A DNA stretch of 47,759 bases from Plectonema radiosum NIES-515. Its GTDB lineage: Bacteria; Cyanobacteriota; Cyanobacteriia; Cyanobacteriales; Nostocaceae. Each line of letters opens with the position of its first letter. The stretch's first letter is position 1. The position numbers and the translations under genes were made by a program. The stretch spans positions 1 through 47,759 of the forward strand of contig NZ_JAOWRF010000334.1 in NCBI RefSeq assembly GCF_025753815.1. The letters run 5' to 3'. The notes under the pieces were generated by a model. The model saw only the letters and a program-made list of their open reading frames with translations, was not told the origin of the DNA and searched no databases. This document shows, in pieces, positions 36,508 to 44,387 of this stretch.

Positions 36508-37455
36508 TCAAGAGGAGCGAAATCTTGCCAACAACTCCTCACGAGATGATTGCAGCAAAAAACGAGTAAACTCTTCTGGTGGTAATACAACCATCGGCTC
36601 AATAATTGCTGCTAACTCCTCATCCAATGTCCCAAAGCGGACACGCAGCAAGTTTTCTATTGTGATCCGACGTTCCCTCTGAATACCTTGCTGTGCTGCC
36701 TCTGCTAGCCGTTGCTGAGAAATCTGCATACCCTGCTGGATACCTTCTTGTCTTGCCTCTGCTAGCCGTTGCTCATAAATGGGTGATAAGCGCATAATTA
36801 AATCCCTATCCTCTTGATCTACATTTTGACCGACTTCTAAGGTAGTCTTCAAACTAACTAACAAATCTATCGCTTTGGAACGTAAAGGATTATTTTCTGA
36901 AAGTGCCTCTAGTTCAGCTATTGCCTGTTGCTGAACTCTCCCTTTACCTAGAATTCTCAACCAGAGAGTTTCTTCAGTACATGGTAACTGGTGAATTGCG
37001 ACAATAGCTGTTTTGAGAAAGTCTCCTAAAAAATAGACTCCAGCACCCCAGTTATCTTCATCAATTCTAGCTCCAAATCCATCTAAAATCGACACAGAAG
37101 CGGTAGGCGATAAAATCCACAAACGCGGTAATTCAATCTCAGAAACGCGAGTATTATTACGTTTAGTCTGACGTTCCAAATCAGCAAAAACATCAAACAA
37201 TTTGTGTATACAACCGCGAATTTCACTTATGCTTGCCGCATTTCTAAACGGTTCAAACAGTGCTGCTGTAGCAGCAAATCGCCCTAATAATCCTAATAGC
37301 GTTGTGTTGCTTGAAGGTTGAGGTGACGGTGCAAAATAAACATCAATCTCCCGCACTTCTGCCGCAACCTGACGGCTTGTTTCTACTTTTCCTAATGGCA
37401 ATAACAATTCTTGGAGATAATCTTTGGCAAACTGGTCGTAGGGAAATCTGGTCAT
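36508..37455 (-). CDS. Rpn/DUF4351-like cyanobacterial protein (315 aa)
   Basis: This resembles a large cyanobacterial group often mislabelled flagellar assembly protein H or putative transposase. The N-terminus has REIDVYFAP, a PD-(D/E)XK-like strand. The C-terminal half has a charged heptad-like repeat (QRLAEARQEGIQQGMQ, then QRLAEAAQQGIQ) and a DUF4351-like end (IENLLRVRFGTLDEELAAII). Rpn proteins are recombination-promoting nucleases, but here the catalytic Asp/Gln-x-Lys residues are not clearly present, so activity is doubtful. ATG 37455. It stands alone and is bounded at its 3' end by a MITE-like element. Confidence 0.7.
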   Translation of the reverse strand: MTRFPYDQFAKDYLQELLLPLGKVETSRQVAAEVREIDVYFAPSPQPSSNTTLLGLLGRFAATAALFEPFRNAASISEIRGCIHKLFDVFADLERQTKRNNTRVSEIELPRLWILSPTASVSILDGFGARIDEDNWGAGVYFLGDFLKTAIVAIHQLPCTEETLWLRILGKGRVQQQAIAELEALSENNPLRSKAIDLLVSLKTTLEVGQNVDQEDRDLIMRLSPIYEQRLAEARQEGIQQGMQISQQRLAEAAQQGIQRERRITIENLLRVRFGTLDEELAAIIEPMVVLPPEEFTRFLLQSSREELLARFRSS

Positions 37456-37923
37456 TTATTCTCCCACTCACATAAGCGCTAGCAATAGCCACCAGATAAT
37501 TTAGTGTGTCAACATTGTAATATTCTAGGTTAGACTTTTTGCACTTATTCGCCTAATCTGGTTTATAGCGATTTTCAGGTAAATGAACCACATTATTTTT
37601 ATCTCACGCAAAGCCGCAGAGGCGCAAAGGAAGAAACAAGAGTGTGGTATAAATACATGAAAATTGCTGTAAAAACACGTCCTAGCCGTATTTTCAAGGC
37701 AAATCTATTGTGCCCCAACGACTTACAGTTTTTTTCATTGAGGGCAATACTGTTACAAAAACCGAAACAGAAGTAGATTTTTCCCAGTAATACCCGTAAG
37801 ATAATAATCAAACTTCAGTAATTTCTCTGAAGTCAACTAAATAATTTACTTGTATTCCAAAACAAGATCCCCGACTTTTTTAAGAAGTCGGGGATCTGAA
37901 GAATAACTTGTTGAGGCTTGAGG
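37456..37923. other. Intergenic region upstream of the TPR-CHAT gene
   Basis: It contains CACGCAAAGCCGCAGAGG followed by CGCAAAGG (37604-37629), a common cyanobacterial repeat whose reverse translation gives the spurious SFAPLRLCV peptide, and the long hairpin 37861-37911. A minus-strand 70-codon frame here is an artefact of that repeat. Confidence 0.6.
37861..37911. repeat. Hairpin AAGATCCCCGACTT / AAGTCGGGGATCT upstream of the TPR-CHAT gene
   Basis: The inner arms are near perfect (14 bp) with the outer pair AACAAG / CTTGTT. It has the same sequence as the ends of the element at 25295-25480. It lies 13 bp before the ATG at 37924, so it could affect translation or transcription of that gene. 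Confidence 0.8.
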
Positions 37924-40900
37924 ATGAAGAAAAGTGCAAGGTCTCAGCGGACTTTCTGGTGCTTGCTACCCAGTTTTACCCGAAGAAGTTTAATTTTATT
38001 ACTCAGTGGCGTCTTGGTGTCTGAGTCGGTGGGAGCAACATCTGAAAGAAGGTTGCAAATAGCACAGTTGCCAGCCACAAAACCACAAAACACAAAACCT
38101 GCGCTAAGTCCGGAAGAAGCGAAAATAAAGCCACTGAAGGATAAAGCATCTCAACTTTTGAAAGAAGCAATTGAGCTATCGAAGCAACCATCAGCAGCAT
38201 CACAGCGACAAGCAATTACAAAATTAGAAGAGGTGCTAAAAATCTGGAGATTACCAGAAGTACGTGCGGTAATACCTCAAGAAGCTCGATCCAACGAAGC
38301 TTCTATACTTAATGCGATCGCCAGTACTTACGGTGATCTGAATGAAAACACCAAAGCTCTGGGATATCTGGAGCAAGCATTAGCTATCTCGCGGGAACTA
38401 AAGGATCGTCTTGGTGAAGCTCGTACACTTATGACGTTCGGCAATATCTACGGCATCAACCTGACTCAATACACAAAAGCTGTGGGATATCTCGAACAAG
38501 CATTAGCTATCTTGCGGGAATCTAAAGAACCAAAAGCTCGCTCCCCGCAAGGTGTAACGCTCATACTACTTGGTGGATTTTACGAAGAATTAGGCGAAAA
38601 GCAAAAAGCGATTGATGCTTACAACCAAGCCCAGTCACTATATCATGCTGAAAATAAACCAAAAGAAGAGGCTCAAGCACTATCTGGAATTGGTGGAGTA
38701 TATGGTAAATTCGGCGAACGGAAAAAGGGGCAAGAATATTTAGATAAAGCCTTAGCGATTCACAAGGCAAATAAGGATTTACCAGAACAAGCACATACAC
38801 TGACATCCATCGCATTAAACTACCAAAATTTAGGCGAAACAGAGAAAGCCCTTGATTATTACCAGCAAGCATTAGAAATCTATCGCCAAACAAAAGATTT
38901 ATCAGAACAAGTAGAGACACTCATTGACATAGGCTTAGTCTACGGTACAAGAGGCGATCGCCCTTCAGCAGAAAAATATATCCAGCAGGCTTTAGAGTTA
39001 CAAAAAACAATCCAAAGCCAATTAGGACAGGACGCAAAATCTCAAAGAAATCAAATCATTATTCTCAAGCAAATTGCCTCCAGCTATTCTGGGTTGGGCG
39101 ATACACAGCAGCAAATCTTCTACTTAAACCAAGGACGAATTATAGCTCATGAGCTAGGTCAAACCCAGGATGAAGCACAGTTGATTTCCAGTATTGGTGA
39201 CGCTTACTACAATCTAGGTGAGACACAAAAAGCCAAAGATAATTTTACTCAAGCCCTAAAGCTGCAACGTGACATTAAAGATTCTAAAGGAGAAGCTAAC
39301 ACACTTCAAAGCATTGCCTCTATTCATACAAAATCAGGAGAATTTCAGCAAGCCTTAGATATACTCAACCAAGCACTGGAGATTTCTAAGCAAAAACAAA
39401 ACTCCGGTCTAGAACCATTGATTCTCTTTTACATCAGCAATGTTTACGGAGATTTAGGGGCTTATGAATTAAGTATCGAAAAAAGCAAAGAAATTTTGGC
39501 AATATATCAGAAAAGCAATCCCTATTTAGTAGGAAGTGGTCTCAATTATATAGGTACTGTTTATCTACGAAGCTGCTTTTATCAAGAAAAACCAGAAGAT
39601 TGTCGTCAATCATTATACTATTACAACCAGGCTTTAAAGTACGCCCGTGAACAACGTTCTGTTTCCACGGAAGCCGGCATCCTTGGAACCATTGCCAAGG
39701 CTTATGAGTTATTGGAGGATTATCAGCAAGCAATTACCAAAGCCAAAGAAGCTTTAGAATTATCTCGCAAATATAACCTTAAACATAACGAAAGTGGTAG
39801 CCTTCTTATTTTAAGCGCTGCCTATGAACGCGCTGGCGATTATCAAAACGCCCTTGATGCTAGCAAACAAAGTTTGTTGCTATCACAGCAACTAGGAGAT
39901 TTAACATCACAAGCCGCCGTTTACAAAATCCAAGGTAAGATTTACAGATCCATGAAGCAGCCGCAACTGGCTATAGAAGTTTACAATCAAGAACTAAAGC
40001 TAGCGCAGCAAATAGGTGACATATCACAACAAACTTATCCACTTTATAAGATAGCCGTTATTGAGCGCGATCGCGGCAATTTCAACCAAGCCAAGACGCA
40101 GATAGAAACAGTCATCGGCATTGTTGAGCAGACACGCAGCAAAGTCAACAGCCAAGACTTACGTTCTTCCTACTTTGCTACAGTGCAGGATTATTACAAA
40201 TTCTACATTGACTTGTTGATGCAACTGCACAAAAAAGACCCTTCAAAAGGATACAATGCCGAAGCACTGCACATCAGCGAGCGATCGCGCGCCCGTGGTT
40301 TAATTGAACTTTTAACTGAAGCTAGAGCAAATATCCGTAAAGATGTTGATACCCAACTTTTAGCAGAAGAAAAGCGCTTACAGCAGTTAATTGATGCGAG
40401 AGTAAAACTGTTACAAGAGGCATCTGGCAAACCAGCACAAGAAAAGCTTCAAAAAGAAGTCGAAAATCTCCTCACTCAACAGAAAGAACTGCAAACCAAA
40501 ATCCGCACTTCAAGTCCCAAATACGCAGCGCTAAAGTATCCCCAACCATTGACTCTACCGCAAATTCAGCAACAATTAGATAAAGACACGCTGCTGTTAG
40601 AGTATTCCTTAGGCAAAGAACACAGTTATCTCTGGGCTGTAACTCCCAACTCTATCGACACCTACGAACTCCCCAAACGCGAAGAGATAGAGAAAGCAGT
40701 CACCGAATTTAGAGAAACTTTAATTAAATGTCAGAAATTAAGAATATGTAACCAATTCTCCCCATCAGAAAAAGCTCAAGCTCTTAAAAATACGGCTTTA
40801 TCTGCAACTAAACTTAGTCAAATCATCCTTGCACCTGTAGCTGAGAAGTTGGGGAAAAAGCGTTTGGTGATTGTTGCTGATGGGGAATTGCAAACAATTC

Positions 40901-41844
40901 CCTTTGCGGCATTGAATGACCTAACCCCCCAACCCCCTTCCCTACAAGGGAAGGGGGAGCAAGATAAACTCCCCTCCCCTCATAGGGGAGGGGTTGGGGG
41001 AGAGGTCAGTTATCAACCTTTGATAGTCAATCATGAAATAGTTAATTTGCCTTCGGTTACAGCGATCGCAACCCAAAGACAAGACCTCAAAGGACGCAAA
41101 ACCGCACCCCTCACTCTCGCAGTGCTTGCCGATCCGGTGTTTGAAGCGAATGATGAGCGAATCACTGGCAAACCTGCAAGTCCCGTTCCTAACTCAGACT
41201 TTCGCGGTCAAATAGAACAATCTGACTTGAAGCGAGGAGCAAAAAATCTTAATCGCAATGGCTGGGAAAGAATTAAAAGTACACGCACTGAAGCAAACGG
41301 AATTTTAAATATCATACCCAATTCTAATAATCTCCAAGCCTTCGATTTTGATGCTAACTACAACTGGGTAACAAATAAGCAACTTTCACAATATCGCTTT
41401 TTACATTTTGCTACACACGGCTTTGCTGACCCTAAAAATCCAGAACTATCAGGAATCGTTTTATCTCTTGTAGACAAACAAGGTAAACCCGCTAATAAAG
41501 GTTATCTACGATTAGGTGATATTTTTAACCTTGACTTTGCAGCCGATTTAATCGTACTTAGTGCTTGTGAAACCGGTTTAGGCAAAGATGTCGATGGTGA
41601 AGGTTTAGTAGGCTTGACAAGAGGATTAATGTATGCTGGGGCGGAACGTGTGGGTGTGTCTCTTTGGCAAGTTGATGATGCGGGGACGGCAGAATTTATG
41701 CAACAATTTTACACGCAAATGTTGAAGCAGGGGAAATCACCTACAGTTGCTTTGCGTGCGGCTCAATTGAAACTATGGGAAAATTCAACTTGGAAAAATC
41801 CTTATTATTGGTCTGCCTTCACTTTACAGGGTGAGTGGCGATGA
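37924..41844 (+). CDS. TPR-CHAT protein (caspase-like protease domain), exported or membrane-anchored
   Basis: A 1306-aa protein. The N-terminus is basic with a hydrophobic stretch (FTRRSLILLLSGVLVSESVGA), a signal peptide or anchor. About 17 tetratricopeptide-like repeats follow (units such as ALGYLEQALAISRELKD and ALDYYQQALEIYRQTKD), roughly residues 60-760, then a coiled coil. The C-terminal CHAT domain has HFATHGF (catalytic His about 1161) and LSACETGLG (catalytic Cys about 1215), then GEGLVGLTRGLMYAGA and YYWSAFTLQGEW. CHAT domains are clan CD cysteine peptidases. A repeat-derived insertion (LTPQPPSLQGKGE ... GGVGGE, about residues 1000-1030) interrupts the domain in frame. ATG 37924 after GAGG is preferred to TTG 37918. 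No CRISPR or gasdermin-like gene is next to it. Confidence 0.93.
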   Translation: MKKSARSQRTFWCLLPSFTRRSLILLLSGVLVSESVGATSERRLQIAQLPATKPQNTKPALSPEEAKIKPLKDKASQLLKEAIELSKQPSAASQRQAITKLEEVLKIWRLPEVRAVIPQEARSNEASILNAIASTYGDLNENTKALGYLEQALAISRELKDRLGEARTLMTFGNIYGINLTQYTKAVGYLEQALAILRESKEPKARSPQGVTLILLGGFYEELGEKQKAIDAYNQAQSLYHAENKPKEEAQALSGIGGVYGKFGERKKGQEYLDKALAIHKANKDLPEQAHTLTSIALNYQNLGETEKALDYYQQALEIYRQTKDLSEQVETLIDIGLVYGTRGDRPSAEKYIQQALELQKTIQSQLGQDAKSQRNQIIILKQIASSYSGLGDTQQQIFYLNQGRIIAHELGQTQDEAQLISSIGDAYYNLGETQKAKDNFTQALKLQRDIKDSKGEANTLQSIASIHTKSGEFQQALDILNQALEISKQKQNSGLEPLILFYISNVYGDLGAYELSIEKSKEILAIYQKSNPYLVGSGLNYIGTVYLRSCFYQEKPEDCRQSLYYYNQALKYAREQRSVSTEAGILGTIAKAYELLEDYQQAITKAKEALELSRKYNLKHNESGSLLILSAAYERAGDYQNALDASKQSLLLSQQLGDLTSQAAVYKIQGKIYRSMKQPQLAIEVYNQELKLAQQIGDISQQTYPLYKIAVIERDRGNFNQAKTQIETVIGIVEQTRSKVNSQDLRSSYFATVQDYYKFYIDLLMQLHKKDPSKGYNAEALHISERSRARGLIELLTEARANIRKDVDTQLLAEEKRLQQLIDARVKLLQEASGKPAQEKLQKEVENLLTQQKELQTKIRTSSPKYAALKYPQPLTLPQIQQQLDKDTLLLEYSLGKEHSYLWAVTPNSIDTYELPKREEIEKAVTEFRETLIKCQKLRICNQFSPSEKAQALKNTALSATKLSQIILAPVAEKLGKKRLVIVADGELQTIPFAALNDLTPQPPSLQGKGEQDKLPSPHRGGVGGEVSYQPLIVNHEIVNLPSVTAIATQRQDLKGRKTAPLTLAVLADPVFEANDERITGKPASPVPNSDFRGQIEQSDLKRGAKNLNRNGWERIKSTRTEANGILNIIPNSNNLQAFDFDANYNWVTNKQLSQYRFLHFATHGFADPKNPELSGIVLSLVDKQGKPANKGYLRLGDIFNLDFAADLIVLSACETGLGKDVDGEGLVGLTRGLMYAGAERVGVSLWQVDDAGTAEFMQQFYTQMLKQGKSPTVALRAAQLKLWENSTWKNPYYWSAFTLQGEWR
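40921..41006. repeat. C/G-rich repeat in the CHAT gene encoding LTPQPPSLQGKGE
   Basis: Inverted units AACCCCCTTCCCTACAAG / AAGGGGG and CCCCTCCCCTCATAGGGG lie in frame. They encode nearly the same peptide as the insertion in copA. The insertion falls between the strand TIPFAALND and VNLPSVTAIA of the CHAT fold. Confidence 0.88.
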
Positions 41845-41860
41845 AGTTAATAAAAATTTT

Positions 41861-42054
41861 CGTAGTGAGCGCTGAAGCGCTCAATTTCAAAAGCTTATAG
41901 CGTTTCCTAATAAGAGTAAGGTACAGTTTAACCTCACCCCGATAAAGCACAGCTTTATCTCCCCTCTACACAGTGCAAAAAGAGGGGTTGGGGGTGACGT
42001 GCGTGATATGTGCTTCTATAAGCCAATGATATTGAGCGATAAATCGCTCACTAC
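41861..42054. repeat. Repeat cluster between the convergent TPR-CHAT and TPR genes
   Basis: CGTAGTGAGCGCTGAAGCGCTCA (23 bp, arms GAGCGCT/AGCGCTC) at 41861-41883; a CTCACCCC...GGGGTTGGGGGTGA inverted repeat at about 41932-41997; and TTGAGCGAT/ATCGCTCA with ACTAC at 42032-42054. The last abuts the stop of the TPR gene. The hairpins could end both transcripts. Confidence 0.7.
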
Positions 42055-42957
42055 TTAAAGCAGGGCAATCTCGGCTTCGGATGGTATCTGTTGTTGGACA
42101 GATTTAAGTAGATCGAGAGTTTTTTGGTAAGCTACTTTCTCTCTCTTTCCAAAACGTTGAGCCGCTTTTTCTAAGTCAGCGATCGCTGCTTGATGATATC
42201 CTAACCAATGTCGGGCAACTCCGCGATTAACATAAGCCTGAGCATTGCTGGGATTAAGTCTAATTACTTCCGAAAAATCGCGCACTGCACCGGAAATATC
42301 CCCGGTTCTCGTGCAAGCGCAAGCTCGGTTAAAGTATGCTCTATCATCGTTGGCATTGAGACGAATTGCTTTGTCAAAGTCGAGCATTGCTGCTTGCAAA
42401 TCTGCCAACTCTAACCGCGCTAACCCTCTGTCATTATATATATCCGCTTGTAGAGATTGCAAGTTCTGCGGAATTATTGACAAAGCTTTATTGTAATCGC
42501 CGATCGCCTGAACTTGATTCCCCAACATGGCAGTTGCGATGCCGCGATTGTAGTAAGCTCGAAAATCATCCGGTTTGAGAGCGATCGCTTGTTTATCATC
42601 AGCGATCGCATCCAAATAATTACCTTGTCTGTAGTGTGCTAATCCCCGATGTAAATAAGCTTCAGCATTTTTCGGAGCCAAATTTATTGCTTTTGTACAA
42701 TCTGCGATCGCACTATGGTAATCTTGTAATTGAAGATACGCAAGACAGCGATCGCTATAAGCTGCGACAAAATTACTTTCAAGCTGAATTGCCTCACTTA
42801 AATCTTGAATTGCTTGTTGATAATTGCCGCGTTGCATCTTGTCTACACCCAACTCCAAGAAGTCGCTAGCAATCGGTGTTGCCTCAGCGCTGAAAGTGAC
42901 AAAATTGAGAGCGATCGCCATCATAAAACTGAGAATGAATCGATAGCAGCGATTCAT
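42055..42957 (-). CDS. Exported TPR-repeat protein (300 aa)
   Basis: About six to seven tetratricopeptide repeats (for example NYQQAIQDLSEAIQLESNF, DYHSAIADCTKAINLAPKN and NYLDAIADDKQAIALKPDD) follow a signal peptide (FILSFMMAIALNFVTFSAEA). The start ATG at 42957 has a good GGGAGA Shine-Dalgarno. The frame extends 51 codons upstream, but that segment has no matching features. TPRs mediate protein-protein contacts; no partner is evident. It is convergent with the TPR-CHAT gene and shares the TPR theme, but the repeat types differ. Confidence 0.87.
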   Translation of the reverse strand: MNRCYRFILSFMMAIALNFVTFSAEATPIASDFLELGVDKMQRGNYQQAIQDLSEAIQLESNFVAAYSDRCLAYLQLQDYHSAIADCTKAINLAPKNAEAYLHRGLAHYRQGNYLDAIADDKQAIALKPDDFRAYYNRGIATAMLGNQVQAIGDYNKALSIIPQNLQSLQADIYNDRGLARLELADLQAAMLDFDKAIRLNANDDRAYFNRACACTRTGDISGAVRDFSEVIRLNPSNAQAYVNRGVARHWLGYHQAAIADLEKAAQRFGKREKVAYQKTLDLLKSVQQQIPSEAEIALL

Positions 42958-43173
42958 AAACAAATCTCCCAATTTGATTTTTTTTGCAAAACATGCAGCA
43001 ATAGGTAAGGCATATTTACCAAGAAAGGATTGAGGAGCCAGAATCCAGCATTTTATATTACGCTTTGCGTAATATAAATAACCATGTTTTTGCACCCCAT
43101 TCCCCAACATAAATAAATGTCAACGTCAACTACCTATGGTAACAAAATCCCCAAACGTTGCATTCTGACTCTT

Positions 43174-43225
43174 GTACAGACGCGAAATTTCGCTCCTGTA
43201 GAGACGCGAAATTTCGCGTCTCTAC
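43174..43225. repeat. Palindrome pair at the 3' end of petJ
   Basis: A complete GTAGAGACGCGAAA/TTTCGCGTCTCTAC (43198-43225) lies 11 bp past the petJ stop. A partial copy (GTACAGACGCGAAATTTCG) lies at 43174-43192. AACTCCTAACTC separates the palindrome from the stop codon, the same pairing as in mutL. Confidence 0.9.
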
Positions 43226-43236
43226 AACTCCTAACT

Positions 43237-43575
43237 CTACTTCTTCCACTCTTTATTGTTAGCCTGATCCAAGACGTAAGCAGCTACGTCTTCAATCTGA
43301 GCTGGTTTTAAACGACCTTTAAAAGCCGGCATAGCACCTTTACCCTTTGTAACTTGGGCAATAATCGCTTCTTGTGAGTTCATCGCATACTTCTCTAAAG
43401 CTTCTTTCTTCAGAGTTTTTTCAGCTTTAACTAAGTTTTTACCACCAGCATGACAAGAGGCGCAATTAGCGGCAAAAAGTTTCTTTCCACTAACTGCGTC
43501 TGCTAAAGCTGGACTGTTGAAGGCAAAGGTAAAGATTGTTACGCATAACAACAATACCGAAAGAATCTTTTTCAT
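43237..43575 (-). CDS. petJ: Cytochrome c6
   Basis: Cytochrome c6 carries electrons in the thylakoid lumen from cytochrome b6f to photosystem I or the terminal oxidase, replacing plastocyanin when copper is scarce. The 112-aa precursor has a signal peptide ([22 protein letters not shown]) and a mature part starting DAVSGKKLF. Haem attachment is CASCH and the axial Met is in [12 protein letters not shown]; the tail [11 protein letters not shown] is typical. ATG 43575 is the start; ATG 43593 is too far upstream. A GACN5GTC palindrome lies next to a TTGACT -35 upstream, fitting copper control. Confidence 0.96.
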   Translation of the reverse strand: MKKILSVLLLCVTIFTFAFNSPALADAVSGKKLFAANCASCHAGGKNLVKAEKTLKKEALEKYAMNSQEAIIAQVTKGKGAMPAFKGRLKPAQIEDVAAYVLDQANNKEWKK

Positions 43576-43648
43576 CCCGTGTTCTCTCTGCAAAAAAAGG
43601 ACTGTTTAGTGCAATATCCTTCATAATTGTGAGCTTCATGGTTATTGT

Positions 43649-43668
43649 AGTCAAATGACAGCCTGTCA
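43649..43668 (-). promoter_or_regulatory. petJ promoter -35 with GACN5GTC operator
   Basis: The palindrome TGACAGCCTGTCA (43656-43668, GACN5GTC at 43657-43667) lies 1 bp upstream of TTGACT (43649-43654, minus strand). A weak CACAAT -10 is 17 bp further on. From recall, GACN5GTC is the published binding motif of PetR, the BlaI-type regulator of the petE/petJ copper switch in Synechocystis. No petR gene is in the window. Confidence 0.6.
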
Positions 43669-43707
43669 AACTTCGCGGTTTTGTTGGTTGTCAAGAACTA
43701 CTCCTAA

Positions 43708-43757
43708 CCACACCACGCTTCCCCCACACCACGCTTCCCCCACACCACGCTTCCCCC
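43708..43757. repeat. 16-bp tandem repeats past the GNAT gene
   Basis: Three copies of CCCCACACCACGCTTC (16-bp period), the exact inverse of the unit repeated in copA at 22884-23066. They lie just beyond the GNAT stop codon, in the petJ upstream region. Confidence 0.88.
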
Positions 43758-43764
43758 TCTCCCC

Positions 43765-44259
43765 CTACTCCCCACCCCCCAATTTATTCAACCCTTCTTC
43801 TGCAACCCGACAAATTCGCCAATCATCTAAAATAGAGGCTCCCATGCTGCGGTAGAATGCGATCGCAGGCTCGTTCCAATCCAAAACACTCCACTCTAAC
43901 CGTCCACAATTTCTTTGGACAGCTATTTGAGCCAATTTTTTCAATAAAGCTTTCCCAATACCTTTTCGTCGATATTTCGGTAAAACAAACAAATCTTCTA
44001 AATAAATTCCTGGCTTAGTCAGAAATGTTGAATAATTATGAAAAAACAGAGCAAAGCCGGCAGCTTGCCCTGGGTATTCTGCTAATATCGCCTCAATATA
44101 TTTATTAGAGCCAAATAAATGCTCTTTCAGAGATTCAGCATTACCAGTGACCGCATGAGATAATTTTTCATACTCTGCCAAAGCCTGAATTAACTCAAAC
44201 AGCACAGTGCAATCTGCTGGTTCCGCAAACCGCAAAATCAAATCGTTATCAAAAGTCAT
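43765..44259 (-). CDS. GNAT family N-acetyltransferase (164 aa)
   Basis: A single GNAT domain similar to the diamine acetyltransferase-like branch: YEKLSHAVTGNAESL, YLEDLFVLPKYRRKGIGKALL (acetyl-CoA loop RRKGIG) and RLEWSVLDWNEPAIAFYRSMGA. Substrate unknown; polyamine or thialysine is possible. ATG 44259 is preferred over TTG 44274. The last residues (NKLGGGE) and stop come from the C/G-rich repeat tract that follows, so the native C-terminus may have been replaced. Confidence 0.88.
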   Translation of the reverse strand: MTFDNDLILRFAEPADCTVLFELIQALAEYEKLSHAVTGNAESLKEHLFGSNKYIEAILAEYPGQAAGFALFFHNYSTFLTKPGIYLEDLFVLPKYRRKGIGKALLKKLAQIAVQRNCGRLEWSVLDWNEPAIAFYRSMGASILDDWRICRVAEEGLNKLGGGE

Positions 44260-44326
44260 TAGTAAATAGTCCAATAGTCCAAAGTCAATAGTACAATGAC
44301 CGTTGACTCCTAACTCCGTACCTGTA

Positions 44327-44387
44327 GTACAGACGTTCCGCCGGAACGTCTCTACTTGTACAGACGTAAAGCGTGGAACGTCTCTAC
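44327..44387. repeat. Two palindromes at the 3' end of the sigma factor gene
   Basis: GTACAGACGTTCC/GGAACGTCTCTAC (44327-44355) and a looser copy (GTACAGACG ... CGTCTCTAC, 44358-44387). The second overlaps the first base of the sigma stop codon. AACTCCTAACTC-like sequence lies on the far side. Confidence 0.88.

Noticed and set aside
37599-37811. 70-codon minus-strand ORF containing SFAPLRLCV
   Set aside because: This peptide is the usual artefact of translating the common CGCAAAG-type intergenic repeat.
42958-43110. Longer N-terminus for the TPR protein
   Set aside because: ATG 42957 has a strong GGGAGA site and begins a clean signal peptide; the extension would bury it.
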